Positions 61,901 through 63,493 of a DNA stretch of 64,000 bases are shown one piece after another (positions within the stretch are counted from its first letter, which is position 1; every line of letters starts with the position of its first letter). Position numbers and translations under genes: made by a program. Below the pieces are notes generated by a model. The model did not search any database. It saw only the letters and a list, made by a program, of their open reading frames with translations, and had not been told where the DNA came from. Source of the stretch: Acanthopleura granulata (taxonomy: Eukaryota; Mollusca; Polyplacophora; Chitonida; Chitonidae); assembly GCA_016165875.1 (NCBI GenBank), contig JABBOT010000009.1, positions 9,526,017-9,590,016 on the forward strand, given 5' to 3'.

Positions 61901-62008
61901 GAAAATAGAAGTTTTTTTTATGCCGGTTCTTCAGCCAGTATTAAAGGTAGTTTTTATACAAACTTACAGCACATGTAAATAAGTCAACTTACCTGCTGTT
62001 AGGTCCAT
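5503..62008 (-). CDS. Split gene of 14 coding segments, unknown modular protein of 679 residues
   Basis: Coding segments on the minus strand, in order: 62008-61993, 46466-46392, 44096-43966, 43173-43071, 41192-41055, 30408-30316, 29606-29499, 27034-26888, 25070-24972, 24719-24573, 23678-23379, 17070-16990, 13769-13646 and 5980-5503. All have AG/GT borders, and each junction matches in phase. The sum is 2,040 nt, divisible by three, with one stop at the end. The protein starts acidic (residues 6-60), has Ser/Thr and basic exons (304-480) and ends in a basic tail (521-679). Short motifs of the type EDFExxFxxxL recur in separate exons. No signal peptide or enzyme domain is seen. I do not recognise the family. 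Chance cannot easily give twelve phase-matched exons, but exons may be missing, and the first and last are the weakest. Confidence 0.72.
5981..7375 (-). other. Intron 13, part 1: non-coding, nothing recognised
   Basis: The part close to the last exon is somewhat richer in CpG (6000-6650) than the rest. No exon-like open segment with matching phases is seen. A small promoter could lie at 6000-6500, but nothing specific supports it. Confidence 0.4.
7380..7590 (-). mobile_element. SINE family A, near full length
   Basis: The T-rich tail (TTTATTTATTTATTTC) is at the left. The body has GGTGTTTTACGCCGTACTC and CAGCATTATGGTGGGAGG, then a degraded tRNA-like head at the right with the B-box remnant GAGTTCAAGACC on the minus strand. 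The A box is lost. Confidence 0.8.
8250..8570. repeat. About 36-bp degenerate minisatellite
   Basis: About eight copies of a unit with GGGCTCAATACAGATTC and AGCATTAGCACACACA. Divergence between copies is moderate. The minus-strand ORF over it is a by-product of the repeat. Confidence 0.8.
8578..8728 (+). mobile_element. SINE family A, 5'-truncated, plus orientation
   Basis: It contains GGAAGGTCAGCCAGCAACC, GTCGTGGGTTT, TTTCCTCCCACCATAATG and ends in AAATAAATCC. The tRNA head is missing. It lies immediately beside the 36-bp minisatellite. Confidence 0.75.
8730..9720 (-). other. Intron 13, part 2: nothing recognised
   Basis: AT-rich with short unsupported ORFs only. Confidence 0.5.
9725..9914 (+). 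mobile_element. MITE-like element, family M
   Basis: Left end ACCCTAAAATGACCTAAAA, right end AACGTCATTTACAGTAC. The internal blocks GAGGTTTGTTTAG, GTACCCTACTGG, GTGAGTTTCATCA and GACATTTATTTTGCCTC keep the family order. It is slightly shorter than the copy at 1615. Confidence 0.6.
9920..11595 (-). other. Intron 13, part 3: nothing recognised
   Basis: AT-rich DNA with no clear repeats or coding segments. Confidence 0.5.
11603..11859 (-). mobile_element. SINE family A, full length with tRNA-like head
   Basis: On the minus strand the head reads GGGGCCTCTGTAGCTCAGTT (A-box region), then GAGTTCAAGTCCAGC (B box). The body is GTGGGTTTCGCCCGGGCTC and the tail is at the left. The head shows descent from a tRNA gene transcribed by RNA polymerase III. 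Confidence 0.88.
11905..12010 (-). mobile_element. Degenerate SINE family A fragment
   Basis: TTATTTATTTATTTGATTGTTGTTTAATGCC-like tail and body start (in that order), then AACATGGAGGAAACAGG. It lies 50 bases from the full copy and in the same orientation, so it is an older insertion. Confidence 0.45.
12020..13640 (-). other. Intron 13, part 4: nothing recognised
   Basis: Short ORFs on both strands lack splice support. No repeat is identified. Confidence 0.5.
13646..13769 (-). CDS. Coding exon 13 (124 nt, phase 1-2)
   Basis: Acceptor TTTATTTCCAG, donor TTCAG|GTCAGT. It encodes EKGKMDNALSQKSFAKNGFK, then GHSEATSQKAAGYSVEDDMF. It is the only exon ending in phase 2. The putative last exon at 5980 starts in phase 2, which supports that link across a 7.7-kb intron. 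An overlapping frame gives a longer ORF but does not fit the phases. Confidence 0.7.
14218..16003. repeat. 68-bp minisatellite with 670-bp higher-order repeat
   Basis: The unit contains CAAAATCTGCCTGACAGTCT, GAAGACTGCCC, CTCCTGAGTTGGGCATTCAC and a linker AAGGCAATGTGC or AAAGCAGGGTCAAGC, giving units of about 67-74 bp and about 25 copies. Each unit holds the inverted repeat CAGTCT-GA-AGACTG. A stretch of about 670 bp is repeated nearly exactly (14770-15042 matches 15440-15712), and a further 164-bp block is duplicated (15171 and 15335). ORFs inside are repeat artefacts. It lies in the intron between exons 12 and 13. Confidence 0.95.
16018..16277 (-). mobile_element. SINE family A, full length, directly abutting the minisatellite
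   Basis: T-rich tail TTATTTACTTAATTGAC, body GCATTATGGTGTGAGGAAAC, a run of ten or more G, and head GGGGCCCTCTGTGGCC on the minus strand. It is more diverged than the copies at 11.6 and 40.5 kb. Confidence 0.75.
16990..17070 (-). CDS. Coding exon 12 (81 nt, phase 1-1)
   Basis: Acceptor AATGTTACAG, donor ACAG|GTGAGT. It encodes KFPHQKLEPRARIYSRTGEK followed by ILNGET. It is the shortest internal exon apart from exon 2, rich in Arg/Lys, with a Tyr-Ser-Arg-Thr segment. It is a symmetric phase-1 cassette. A local rise in GC compared with the surrounding intron supports it. Confidence 0.75.
17071..18430 (-). other. Intron 11, part 1: nothing recognised
   Basis: The plus-strand 104-codon ORF at 17148 lacks support. 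No repeat is seen. Confidence 0.45.
18440..18920. repeat. Degenerate tandem repeat, AATGTTACAATACTCC-type unit
   Basis: Blocks such as AAAATGTTGCAA, AATGTTACAATACTC, CAATCAAATCAACAACT and CAGAATGTTACCATAC recur about every 50-60 bases with strong divergence. This looks like an old minisatellite. Confidence 0.5.
18925..20530 (-). other. Intron 11, part 2: nothing recognised
   Basis: AT-rich DNA with a GTATATGTATATA-type stretch at 20365-20420. No exon is seen. Confidence 0.45.
20538..20672 (-). mobile_element. Degenerate SINE family A copy
   Basis: TGTGATTGGTGTTTCACACC, CTCAAGGACATTTCACTTAT and CAGCATTATTGCGATAAG match the body, and ACTGAGTTACAGGCC is a head remnant. Most of the middle is deleted. 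Confidence 0.6.
20680..21380 (-). other. Intron 11, part 3: nothing recognised
   Basis: Short unsupported ORFs only. Confidence 0.45.
21385..21605. repeat. About 58-bp degenerate tandem repeat
   Basis: Four diverged copies carry TTTTAAGTGAATATTCTA and TTTCTGTGACCATGTT and similar forms. Confidence 0.6.
21811..22023. repeat. 42-bp minisatellite, five copies
   Basis: The unit contains AAAGAACAAAATGACAACAA, then GCCAGTAATCATCATGG and ATATC. The five units are nearly identical, so the expansion is recent. The 42-bp period keeps ORFs open on both strands. The plus-strand ORF continues to 22199, but no other evidence supports a protein. Confidence 0.93.
22216..22432 (+). mobile_element. Diverged family M MITE-like copy
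   Basis: Blocks GATCTTAGAAAGATGTTCAG, TTTCATGACATTTATTTGC and GACATTTTAGGTCATTTTAA keep the family order. The right-hand inverted end is clear and the left end is degraded. Confidence 0.45.
23095..23290 (-). mobile_element. SINE family C, tRNA-derived head
   Basis: On the minus strand the head reads GGAGCTGGCAGAATGGTTAG (A-box type), then AGAGCATCTGCC and GAACCAGGTTCAATCCC (B-box type). The spacing suits a tRNA, but the acceptor ends do not pair, and the sequence runs on into an unrelated body (AAAGCTATAGATTACG). It is distinct from families A and B. Confidence 0.6.
23379..23678 (-). CDS. Coding exon 11, largest internal exon (300 nt, phase 1-1)
   Basis: Acceptor TTGTTGTTGCCAG, donor GAAA|GTAAGT, both strong. 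It encodes 100 residues: a Pro/Arg/Ser-rich start (KSASPRRPPSGKLP), then GFTLNSSGYTSDLESI, the motif KTEDFETIFQNLL, and a helical-looking end with SVLARLLEHKDADKIADE. The motif pairs with exon 7. This is the most protein-like ORF in the window, and its borders fit its neighbours in phase. Confidence 0.85.
23679..24572 (-). other. Intron 10 with partial family M element at its upstream end
   Basis: At 24486-24545 GCTACCCTAAATGACC and TAAAATTTCCTCC resemble the family M left end. The rest shows nothing. Confidence 0.4.
24573..24719 (-). CDS. Coding exon 10, basic Ser/Pro-rich (147 nt, phase 1-1)
   Basis: Acceptor TGTTGTTGCAG, donor AAAAG|GTAGAA. It encodes SLPAMTDRRKTPFHQRSYSG, then GDLELKKLATSYPSSLPRKS, ending in PPHRRRK. 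The motifs RRKTP, QRSYS and PRKSAP look like basic-directed kinase sites, which is inference. The other frame is also open but breaks the phase chain. It lies only 252 bases after exon 9. Confidence 0.75.
24972..25070 (-). CDS. Coding exon 9, motif TTDELEAEFDRALAKL (99 nt, phase 1-1)
   Basis: Acceptor CTTTACAG, donor ACGG|GTAAGT, both good. It encodes AGNVELEVNCDAKSN followed by TTDELEAEFDRALAKLT. The second half is another copy of the acidic amphipathic motif found in exons 6, 7 and 11. A second in-frame AG six bases downstream (CTGCAG) could shorten the exon by two codons. It is a symmetric cassette. Confidence 0.8.
25237..25372 (-). mobile_element. SINE family A, truncated (head missing)
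   Basis: ACTGTACTCAAGAATATTTC, CAACATTATGGTGGGAGG, AAACCGGGCAAAGACC and CAGGTTGCTGGCAGACC match the family body. Neither T-rich tail nor tRNA head is kept. Confidence 0.75.
25380..26880 (-). other. Intron 8: nothing recognised
   Basis: A plus-strand ORF of 106 codons at 25451 is not supported by splice sites or composition. A poly(A) run lies at 26450-26465. Confidence 0.45.
26888..27034 (-). CDS. Coding exon 8, Asp/Ser-rich (147 nt, phase 1-1)
   Basis: It encodes DDDFFESKWPPKTDSIQ, then a Ser/Asp stretch CLPDDSCSEDDCVSLNSFSS. The donor is CAAG|GTTTGA, a non-ideal sequence. The acceptor is CAAACAAG, after a TTTTGTCGTCTC tract. Both borders are weaker than at other exons, but the 147-nt frame is open and phase 1-1. 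The acidic DDDFFE start resembles the repeated motif. The phosphorylatable acidic serine clusters suggest casein-kinase-2-type sites, which is inference. Confidence 0.65.
27425..27625 (-). mobile_element. Family M MITE-like copy, reverse orientation
   Basis: CCAAACAAACCTTGAAACAG, TTTCTAAGATCAATCAAG, AACTCTCAGAACCACAC and CATGGGCAAAATCTGAGGTC are reverse-complement family M blocks in the expected order. Confidence 0.45.
27630..29370 (-). other. Intron 7, with a partial family M copy near 28.1 kb
   Basis: At 28130-28205 CTTGAAAGCACTTCCTAATG and AACTCACAGAATCTGAC resemble family M. The rest shows nothing recognisable. Confidence 0.4.
29385..29482. repeat. CATA/TATA microsatellite
   Basis: Runs of CATA, CACA and TATATA are interrupted by GGGTAATA. 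It lies just downstream of the donor of exon 7 in gene orientation. Confidence 0.85.
29499..29606 (-). CDS. Coding exon 7, motif KTEDFEARFNECL (108 nt, phase 1-1)
   Basis: Acceptor TTTTGGTAG, donor ACAG|GTAAATTA. It encodes GYLEDLQTAPVLSDQETV followed by KTEDFEARFNECLVPAT. The motif closely matches KTEDFETIFQNLL in exon 11, which is strong evidence that both are real coding sequence and related by duplication. It is a symmetric phase-1 cassette. A CATA/TATA microsatellite lies in the intron about 20-110 bases after the donor. Confidence 0.8.
29610..30310 (-). other. Intron 6: nothing recognised
   Basis: AT-rich with short runs of A and T. No repeat unit or exon. Confidence 0.45.
30316..30408 (-). 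CDS. Coding exon 6, helical motif KDVDEKFQEVL (93 nt, phase 1-1)
   Basis: Acceptor CTTTCAG, donor AAAG|GTATTT. It encodes about 31 residues beginning KEKTIINNGQG and ending KDVDEKFQEVLRRKK. The ending is one of the recurring amphipathic motifs (acidic, aromatic, leucine spacing) also seen in exons 7, 9 and 11. It is a symmetric cassette. A SINE starts just eight bases upstream of the acceptor side (about 30416), very close to the polypyrimidine tract. Confidence 0.75.
30416..30600 (-). mobile_element. SINE family A, head truncated, beside exon 6
   Basis: TTTACTTATTTATTCATCTG tail, GATTGGTGTTAAACGCC, CAGCATTATGGTGTGAGG and CTGCAGGTTGCTGGCTG. The T-rich tail ends about eight bases from the acceptor of exon 6, so on the minus strand the tail's A-rich sequence lies next to the exon-6 acceptor. 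Confidence 0.75.
30866..31184 (-). mobile_element. SINE family B, tRNA-derived head
   Basis: On the minus strand the head is GGGGACCAGATAGCGCAGGT, then GGTAGAGCGTCCGC (A-box region) and GGGTTCAACCCTGGG (B box), a good tRNA-like pattern. The body differs from family A and includes GGGTGTCTTCGGCAAG. It may be a composite: the left edge has AATATTTCACTTATACG, shared with family A. Confidence 0.7.
31556..32172. repeat. 310-bp tandem duplication with poly(A) expansion
   Basis: CCAACAGCCAATGCACAAAC starts at 31564 and again at 31874, and both copies continue in near identity through AACGGTGATAACTTTG to CATCTAATTTAAGAC. The internal A run is about 21 bases with interruptions in the first copy and over 30 in the second. 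This is a recent duplication. Confidence 0.9.
32220..32890 (-). other. Non-coding, short C and A runs
   Basis: Poly-C at 32226 and poly-A at 32241. Nothing else recognised. Confidence 0.45.
32895..32945 (+). mobile_element. Half copy of the 63.5-kb MITE-like element
   Basis: TGCACGAAGCCCTCTTAATG and TTACGAGCATG match the left half of the element at 63494-63606. The right half is not found nearby. Confidence 0.35.
33262..33485 (-). mobile_element. Family M MITE-like element, best preserved reverse copy
   Basis: It begins TACTGTAAATGACCTAAAAT and ends ATAGATCATTTAGGGTAC, so the ends are inverted repeats. Between them ATGTCATAAAATATTATAT, ACATTTTTCTAGT, CCAAACAAATCCTAC, GACTCCCAGAATACGG and AAATGAGCACC are the reverse complements of the blocks seen in the plus copies. 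Confidence 0.6.
33586..33851 (+). mobile_element. SINE family A, full length, plus orientation
   Basis: The head GGGGGCCTCGGTGTCTCAGT, CAGTTAGGGCGG (A box) and GAGTTCAAGTCCAGC (B box) precede the body GTGGGTTTCCCC, TTTCCTCCCACCATAATGG and the A-rich tail AAATAAATAAAC. It is the only complete plus-strand copy and a good reference for the family. Confidence 0.9.
34195..34760. repeat. About 175-bp degenerate tandem repeat with CAGACAG tract
   Basis: GAATTATGTATATTGATG, AAACTGTAGGAGGAG, GCATTTTG and GGACAGACATACAGACAACC-like blocks recur three times with clear divergence. The GACGGACAGACAG pattern resembles a type of repeat common in marine invertebrates. Confidence 0.55.
35635..35774. repeat. 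Foldback palindrome with 32-bp perfect arms
   Basis: The left arm (35635-35666, starting ATTACATGGTTACTGAGTG) is the exact reverse complement of the right arm (35743-35774). A second inner inverted pair of 14 bases (GTCTGTAAGCCTCA at 35676-35689, TGAGGCTTACAGAC at 35720-35733) follows, leaving a loop of about 30 bases containing GGCGAGGCGTCAACC. No ORF. It may be a small foldback transposon or MITE. Confidence 0.85.
35780..36560 (-). other. Non-coding with a partial family M copy
   Basis: At 36258-36325 AGAATCAGGCAAAATGCG and GTGAAATTTTAGGTCATTTG are family M blocks. The rest is not recognised. Confidence 0.45.
36570..38468 (+). mobile_element. 5'-truncated CR1/Jockey-like LINE
   Basis: A non-LTR retrotransposon remnant. 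Conserved reverse transcriptase motifs are in order, and the element ends in an ATT microsatellite (38452-38466), as typical for this group. The endonuclease domain and the 5' part are missing. It lies in the intron between exons 5 and 6, opposite to the gene. Confidence 0.85.
36655..38248 (+). pseudogene. Reverse transcriptase remnant, frameshifted
   Basis: Motifs in order: KSAGLDGINPRFL (about 36770), AENYRPISISP (36930), NQSGFRP (37042), SGVPQGSILGPLLF (37308), FYADDT (37402, catalytic Asp pair kept) and a C-terminal SVKSFKNLHQKW. The three parts are in different frames: the first to about 37260, the second from about 37233 to 37787, the third from 37934. At least three frame breaks make it non-functional. 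The family assignment comes from motif resemblance to CR1/Jockey-type enzymes. Confidence 0.85.
38470..39280 (-). other. Non-coding with a TA microsatellite
   Basis: A TATA run at 38521-38540. Otherwise nothing. Confidence 0.45.
39285..39299 (-). CDS. Possible 15-nt microexon (DVNL, phase 1-1)
   Basis: Between exons 5 and 6 the minus strand has AACTGCAG, 15 nt, then a strong donor GG|GTAAGAG. The insert reads GDVNL in the phase used by its neighbours and is itself phase 1-1, so including it adds five residues without a frame change. The pyrimidine tract before the acceptor is poor. A 15-nt match to this pattern can occur by chance in a 10-kb intron, so it is only a candidate and is not counted in the 679 residues. 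Confidence 0.22.
39305..40395 (-). other. Non-coding, nothing recognised
   Basis: AT-rich. A local TATCATGTATCATCATG stutter lies at 39420. Confidence 0.45.
40399..40450 (-). mobile_element. SINE family A fragment
   Basis: TTATTTGATTGGCACTC and GTACTCAAGAAAATCTCATC match the tail end of the family. It is separated by an A-rich run from the full copy next to it. Confidence 0.4.
40482..40742 (-). mobile_element. SINE family A, full length and well preserved
   Basis: Tail TTTATTCATTTGATTGG at left, body with CGCCCAGCATTATGGTGG, CCGGGCAGAGCCCGGGGG and CATCCGCAGGTTGCTGGC, head on the minus strand GGGGCCCTCCGTGGCTCAAT with GAGTTCAAGCCC. It is among the least diverged copies and so relatively young. 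Confidence 0.92.
41055..41192 (-). CDS. Coding exon 5, Thr/Ser/Gly-rich (138 nt, phase 1-1)
   Basis: Acceptor TTTCCACAAAG, donor GAAG|GTAACA. It encodes about 46 residues: SEKTGTDTGLGTGSAASDAD, then a proline and poly-threonine run, then SSHIGNPATE. The composition suggests a disordered linker. It is a symmetric phase-1 cassette. The frame stays open on both sides for a few codons, giving a longer apparent ORF, but the splice borders are clear. Confidence 0.72.
41193..43070 (-). other. Intron 4: possible regulatory patch, no exon seen
   Basis: Contains the GC-richer patch at 42.7-42.8 kb listed separately. Several short ORFs are not supported. Confidence 0.4.
42690..42830. promoter_or_regulatory. 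GC-richer patch with E-box and X-box-like motifs
   Basis: Within AT-rich intron DNA this patch has several CpGs, CACGTG (E-box core, 42797-42802), GCGTTGCTAGG (resembling an RFX half site) and CCAAT/ATTGG motifs nearby. It sits 1.5 kb upstream of exon 5 in gene orientation. It might be an internal promoter or enhancer. The motifs are short and the function is inference. Confidence 0.2.
43071..43173 (-). CDS. Coding exon 4 (103 nt, phase 0-1)
   Basis: Acceptor TTTTACCACAG, donor AAAAG|GTAAT. It encodes NPSLPNARDHALSSEKPLF and then VQVVQLDQSQEDNSK. The phase-0 start fits the phase-0 end of exon 3, and the phase-1 end fits exon 5. A second frame is also open across this segment, but only this frame gives matching phases on both sides. 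No domain is recognised. Confidence 0.72.
43318..43400 (-). mobile_element. Very degenerate SINE family A tail
   Basis: TTTATTTCTTTTACTTATTT, ACTAGATTGG and AGATATTTCACACATC only weakly match the tail and first body block. Confidence 0.25.
43966..44096 (-). CDS. Coding exon 3, starts ALSDSDCDD (131 nt, phase 1-0)
   Basis: Acceptor TTTTGTAG, donor AAG|GTATAC. It encodes LSDSDCDDTIPPGGL, then a charged segment ending DKIDSELEALK that is predicted helical by eye. It is the only exon ending in phase 0, and the next exon at 43173 begins in phase 0, which is good independent support for both. The first about 55 nt plus the acceptor are the source of the 85-bp minisatellite immediately upstream (44.1-45.8 kb). 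The exon is therefore the terminal, still-open unit of that array. Confidence 0.75.
44097..45790. repeat. 85-bp minisatellite built from the acceptor and start of exon 3
   Basis: About 20 units carry (plus strand) CATCCAGATGGACAGTGTCA, TCATCACAGTCTGAGTCTGA, GAGAGTTACAAAACAGACC and TTAGAGATGTGATATCACA. Read on the minus strand each unit is a TTTTGTAR acceptor region followed by the first 30-55 nt of exon 3 (LSDSDCDDDTV). A 75-bp variant lacks CTGAGAGAG. A block of about 500 bp repeats (44380-44571 matches 44880-45071). Most units have GTAA instead of GTAG, so the acceptor is lost; units near 44177 and 45689 keep GTAG. Confidence 0.9.
45795..46390 (-). other. Intron 2, part: nothing recognised
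   Basis: Open frames continue out of the array on both strands but have no splice support. Confidence 0.4.
46392..46466 (-). CDS. Coding exon 2, acidic (75 nt, phase 1-1)
   Basis: Bordered by TTTCAG and GGTAACA on the minus strand. It encodes about 25 residues, including DGFDADAEWSDEEMVKSG, a strongly acidic Asp/Glu stretch with one Trp. The length is a multiple of three with phase 1 at both ends, so it is a cassette. It fits the preceding MDLTA exon and the following exon at 44096. The acidic Ser/Asp composition is protein-like and unlike the flanking intron. Confidence 0.7.
46578..46847 (-). mobile_element. SINE family A, diverged, with poly-C insertion
   Basis: TTTACTTATTTATTTATGTG tail, CAGCATTATGGTATCAGG, a run of 12 C at about 46691, and a head on the minus strand with GGGGCCTCACTGACTG. 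The middle CCGGGCAGAGCCC part is lost. Confidence 0.7.
46850..51880 (-). other. Intron 1, part 1: long non-coding stretch
   Basis: About 5 kb with no clear repeat and no exon whose phase would fit. A GACGTCATGACGG stutter lies at 51100-51140. Missing exons cannot be excluded. Confidence 0.4.
51890..53230. repeat. Mosaic minisatellite, 50-bp and 79-bp units
   Basis: 52150-52440: exact 50-bp units with CAGTGTCATATGAGTCCTT and ATCGGACACAGTATG. 52890-53200: 79-bp units with ATGGCCATCATATACACTAC and TTAAGTACAGTACAGGTACT. The flanks hold diverged versions. All share the words CACAGTATG and CATCA. Confidence 0.88.
53235..53560 (-). other. Spacer inside the mosaic minisatellite
   Basis: Non-repetitive AT-rich DNA with a CAACAACAACAAC run at 53452. 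Nothing coding. Confidence 0.4.
53560..53880. repeat. About 59-bp minisatellite units
   Basis: Four to five copies with TTTAGTTCATCAGATAG, AGTACCAGAGTATGGCC and AACATCACATACAGTATCAC. Confidence 0.85.
53891..54885. repeat. Three copies of a 235-264 bp unit, one split by a 29-bp minisatellite
   Basis: GATTCTATCTGATTTTTGCA starts copies at 53891, 54397 and 54661, each continuing through CCAATAATAGTAATAACATGG-like text and ATTAAGAGATCAAAGCACTAC. Between the first and second, at 54115-54385, about nine 29-bp units (CAGTTCATCACATACAG, TACCACAGTATG) have expanded. Only one or two of these units follow the second copy. Confidence 0.85.
54890..55460 (-). other. Intron 1, part 2: nothing recognised
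   Basis: A slightly GC-richer patch at 55130-55260, no exon with fitting phase. Confidence 0.4.
55470..55585 (-). mobile_element. Partial family M copy, reverse orientation
   Basis: AACCAAACCTCAAAAAATC, TTTCCAAGATGAACAG, AACTCTCAGAATCAGGC and GCAGAATTTTAAGTCATTAG are family blocks in order. Confidence 0.5.
55590..58395 (-). other. Intron 1, part 3: short CAAAATGTATCTCC repeats and a partial family M copy
   Basis: 56100-56200 has three copies of AATCACAAAATGTATCTCC-like text. 57015-57085 has ATCTGCAACTCATGAGTG and GAAATTCTAGGG, a family M right end. At 56745-56800 a 47-bp direct repeat occurs (AATGACTGAGTCTGTCCTTG). No gene is seen. Confidence 0.45.
58405..58668 (-). mobile_element. SINE family A, full length, diverged
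   Basis: Tail TTTATTTATTTATTTGACTG, body GTTTTACGTCATACTC, CAGCTTTATGGTGGAATC and ACCATAAGAAGGTTGCTGGC, head on the minus strand GGGGCCTCAGTGGCCTAG. The B box is degraded. Confidence 0.82.
58700..59245 (-). other. Intron 1, part 4: nothing recognised
   Basis: Short unsupported ORFs only. Confidence 0.4.
59250..59450 (+). repeat. Purine-rich tract (AAAGGRAAA / ACTAAAG)
   Basis: A 200-base run almost only of A and G, interrupted by ACTAAA words, including GAAACAAAAGGGAAAGATAA. An old simple-sequence expansion, or a possible triplex-forming tract. Confidence 0.6.
60150..60335 (+). mobile_element. Family M copy, diverged
   Basis: GAATGACCTAAACTTTAG, TCATGACAAAGTTCCC, GAATCTTAGAAAGGTG, TGAGGTTTGTTTGGATGG, ATATCCTACTGG and TAGATTAAATACAGTAAC follow the family order from left to right end. 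Confidence 0.5.
60585..60853 (-). other. Possible alternative 5' exon, mostly non-coding
   Basis: A consensus donor CTACAG|GTAAGT at 60585 ends a GC-richer segment lying between the putative first exon and exon 2. An ATG at 60740 opens MGDEALEFC and stops after 26 codons, and a GT inside it (CTGCAG|GTGTAC) would give phase 2, which does not match exon 2. The segment could be an untranslated exon or an alternative first exon. TTTTACAG at the upper edge could be an acceptor. Confidence 0.25.
60860..61300 (-). other. Intron 1 end: nothing recognised
   Basis: No repeat or exon seen. Confidence 0.4.
61310..61900. repeat. Degenerate about 57-bp tandem repeat
   Basis: ACACAATTAACCATTTGTCA, GTGAACCAAGTTGATC and AAAGACGAATGAAATTTTTG recur four times at 61600-61800, with weaker copies (AACAGATTTAGCCAG) before that. 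Confidence 0.65.
61993..62008 (-). CDS. Putative first coding exon (MDLTA, phase 1)
   Basis: ATG followed by five codons (MDLTA) and one extra base, then a consensus donor (GCAG|GTAAGT). The phase-1 end joins the next exon at 46466 without a stop and continues into an acidic stretch. The context before the ATG is CTGTC. A TATATAG-like element lies about 55 bases upstream. It is short, so it could be wrong. An alternative 5' exon is possible at 60.6-60.85 kb. Confidence 0.45.
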
Positions 62009-62058
62009 GACAGCAGTGATGCTGGATCAGGAATTGTCGCTCTTCCTTTCACTATTAG

Positions 62059-62069
62059 ACTATATACAC
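62059..62069 (-). promoter_or_regulatory. TATA-like element upstream of the putative first exon
   Basis: On the minus strand the sequence reads GGTGTATATAGTC about 50-60 bases before the putative ATG. This would place transcription start near 62035, in the purine-rich stretch after it. Spacing fits a TATA promoter. In AT-rich DNA such matches are common, so support is modest. Confidence 0.3.
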
Positions 62070-62189
62070 CACTATTTCCCGTAAATGGTTGAAAGTATTG
62101 GTTTGGTTTAGATCTCTTCATTTGTTTTGCAGATGGCAAAATGGCTTTCATATGCCGAAAGCCTTGTCAGCACATTGAGAGCTGAGCTG

Positions 62190-62480
62190 CTTCAGCCAAT
62201 TCTGAGATTTGCAGGCAAATTAAGTGCAATAGTTCTAAGCCAAGGTGGACAGAATTTTGAAAATTGCAGGCAAATTAAGTGCAATAGTTCTAAGCCAGGG
62301 TAGAGACAATTCTGAAAATTGCAGGCAAATTAAGTGCAACAGTTCTAAGTCAAGTGGAGGCAATTCTGAAATGCTCAAGCATAATGCAGTACTAAGCCAA
62401 TTAAGCAGCGGTAAACCTGAAATCTATAAGCAAAGTGAAACAGTTCCCAGCCAAGTACACGTAGAGACAATTCTGAGATC
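62190..62480. repeat. About 61-bp minisatellite upstream of the putative promoter
   Basis: GAAAATTGCAGGCAAATTAA and GTGCAATAGTTCTAAGCC recur three times nearly exactly, then decay. The plus ORF over it is a repeat artefact. Confidence 0.8.
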
Positions 62481-62589
62481 TTTAAGCAAAGTGAAAAGTT
62501 CCAAGCTTCCCAGCTTACTTCATTAGCAAGTGACCCAAATTATAGACAAAATTTAAATGATTTGATTGTGGTTTCACAAGAACATGTCA

Positions 62590-62725
62590 CTTACAGCATT
62601 TGCCTCTAAAAGTGCAGTTTTATAGGCATAAAAAAGATGGTGAAACTTCCAACAGTGTGTGCCACTCAAACAAACCACAAAACACCTTTCCATTGACAAT
62701 AGAACTCTAAGAATCAGGTATGAAG
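62590..62725 (-). mobile_element. Family M copy, diverged, reverse orientation
   Basis: ACAGCATTTGCCTCTAAAAG, GGTGAAACTTCC, CAAACAAACCACAAAACACC and AACTCTAAGAATCAGG are family blocks in order. Confidence 0.5.
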
Positions 62726-62729
62726 TCCA

Positions 62730-63250
62730 CAAGAATCACAGTGAACCAGTATGTGAAGGAAACCAAGATGAACCCAGAGAAAATCACCGCCATTCTCAGT
62801 AGGTACATAGAGACAAACCTCCTGACTGAGAATCTCTGCCAAGTCAGTGGGTTTCAAGAGAGCAACTTCTATCAATGGTCAAAGTAGGATTATGCCTATG
62901 ATACTTAATCCCTTATTTCTAGTCATGTATCATTATTTGGCTAGATTTTATGATACTTTGTGACAATTTCTAGCAAAAAATGAAGCAATGAGTTTCGTTA
63001 TGTGGGTAAAAGGACACATGGGCTGTGACAGGAAACAAGAAATCAACTGTGGATCACCTTATCTAGAGTAACACTTCAACCAAATGTGATTACACCCATA
63101 ATACAGCACAAGTATTTGACAACCAATGACAGTTTCGAAGTTCCCATAAGGGGAAGTCTAACGAGACTATCTGGGTGGGTACAGTTGCTGAGTATTTCCG
63201 CATGTTAACCACATATATATGTTCTTATGGGGAATACTTCTATTTGTAAA
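62730..63250. other. Upstream flanking DNA, nothing recognised
   Basis: No coding or repeat signal. Confidence 0.4.
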
Positions 63251-63255
63251 ATTCA

Positions 63256-63405
63256 ATTGATTTATTTAATTGGTGTTTTATGTCATAATCAAAAACATTT
63301 AAATTATATGACAGCGACCAGCAATATAGTGTGAGGAAACTGGGTAAAGCCTGGGGTAAATCCACAACCATCTGCAGGTTGCTGGCAGATCTTCCCATGT
63401 ATGCA
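63256..63405 (-). mobile_element. SINE family A, truncated
   Basis: TTGATTTATTTAATTGGTG, CAGCAATATAGTGTGAGG, AAACTGGGTAAAGCCTGGGG and CTGCAGGTTGCTGGCAG. The tRNA head is missing. Confidence 0.75.
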
Positions 63406-63493
63406 ATTCAACTGACTTATGCCTCTCAGGATTCACTTACATGGCAGTAGTTATTTTCATAGATGGCAGGAACCGTAATGCTAAGAGTGATCA

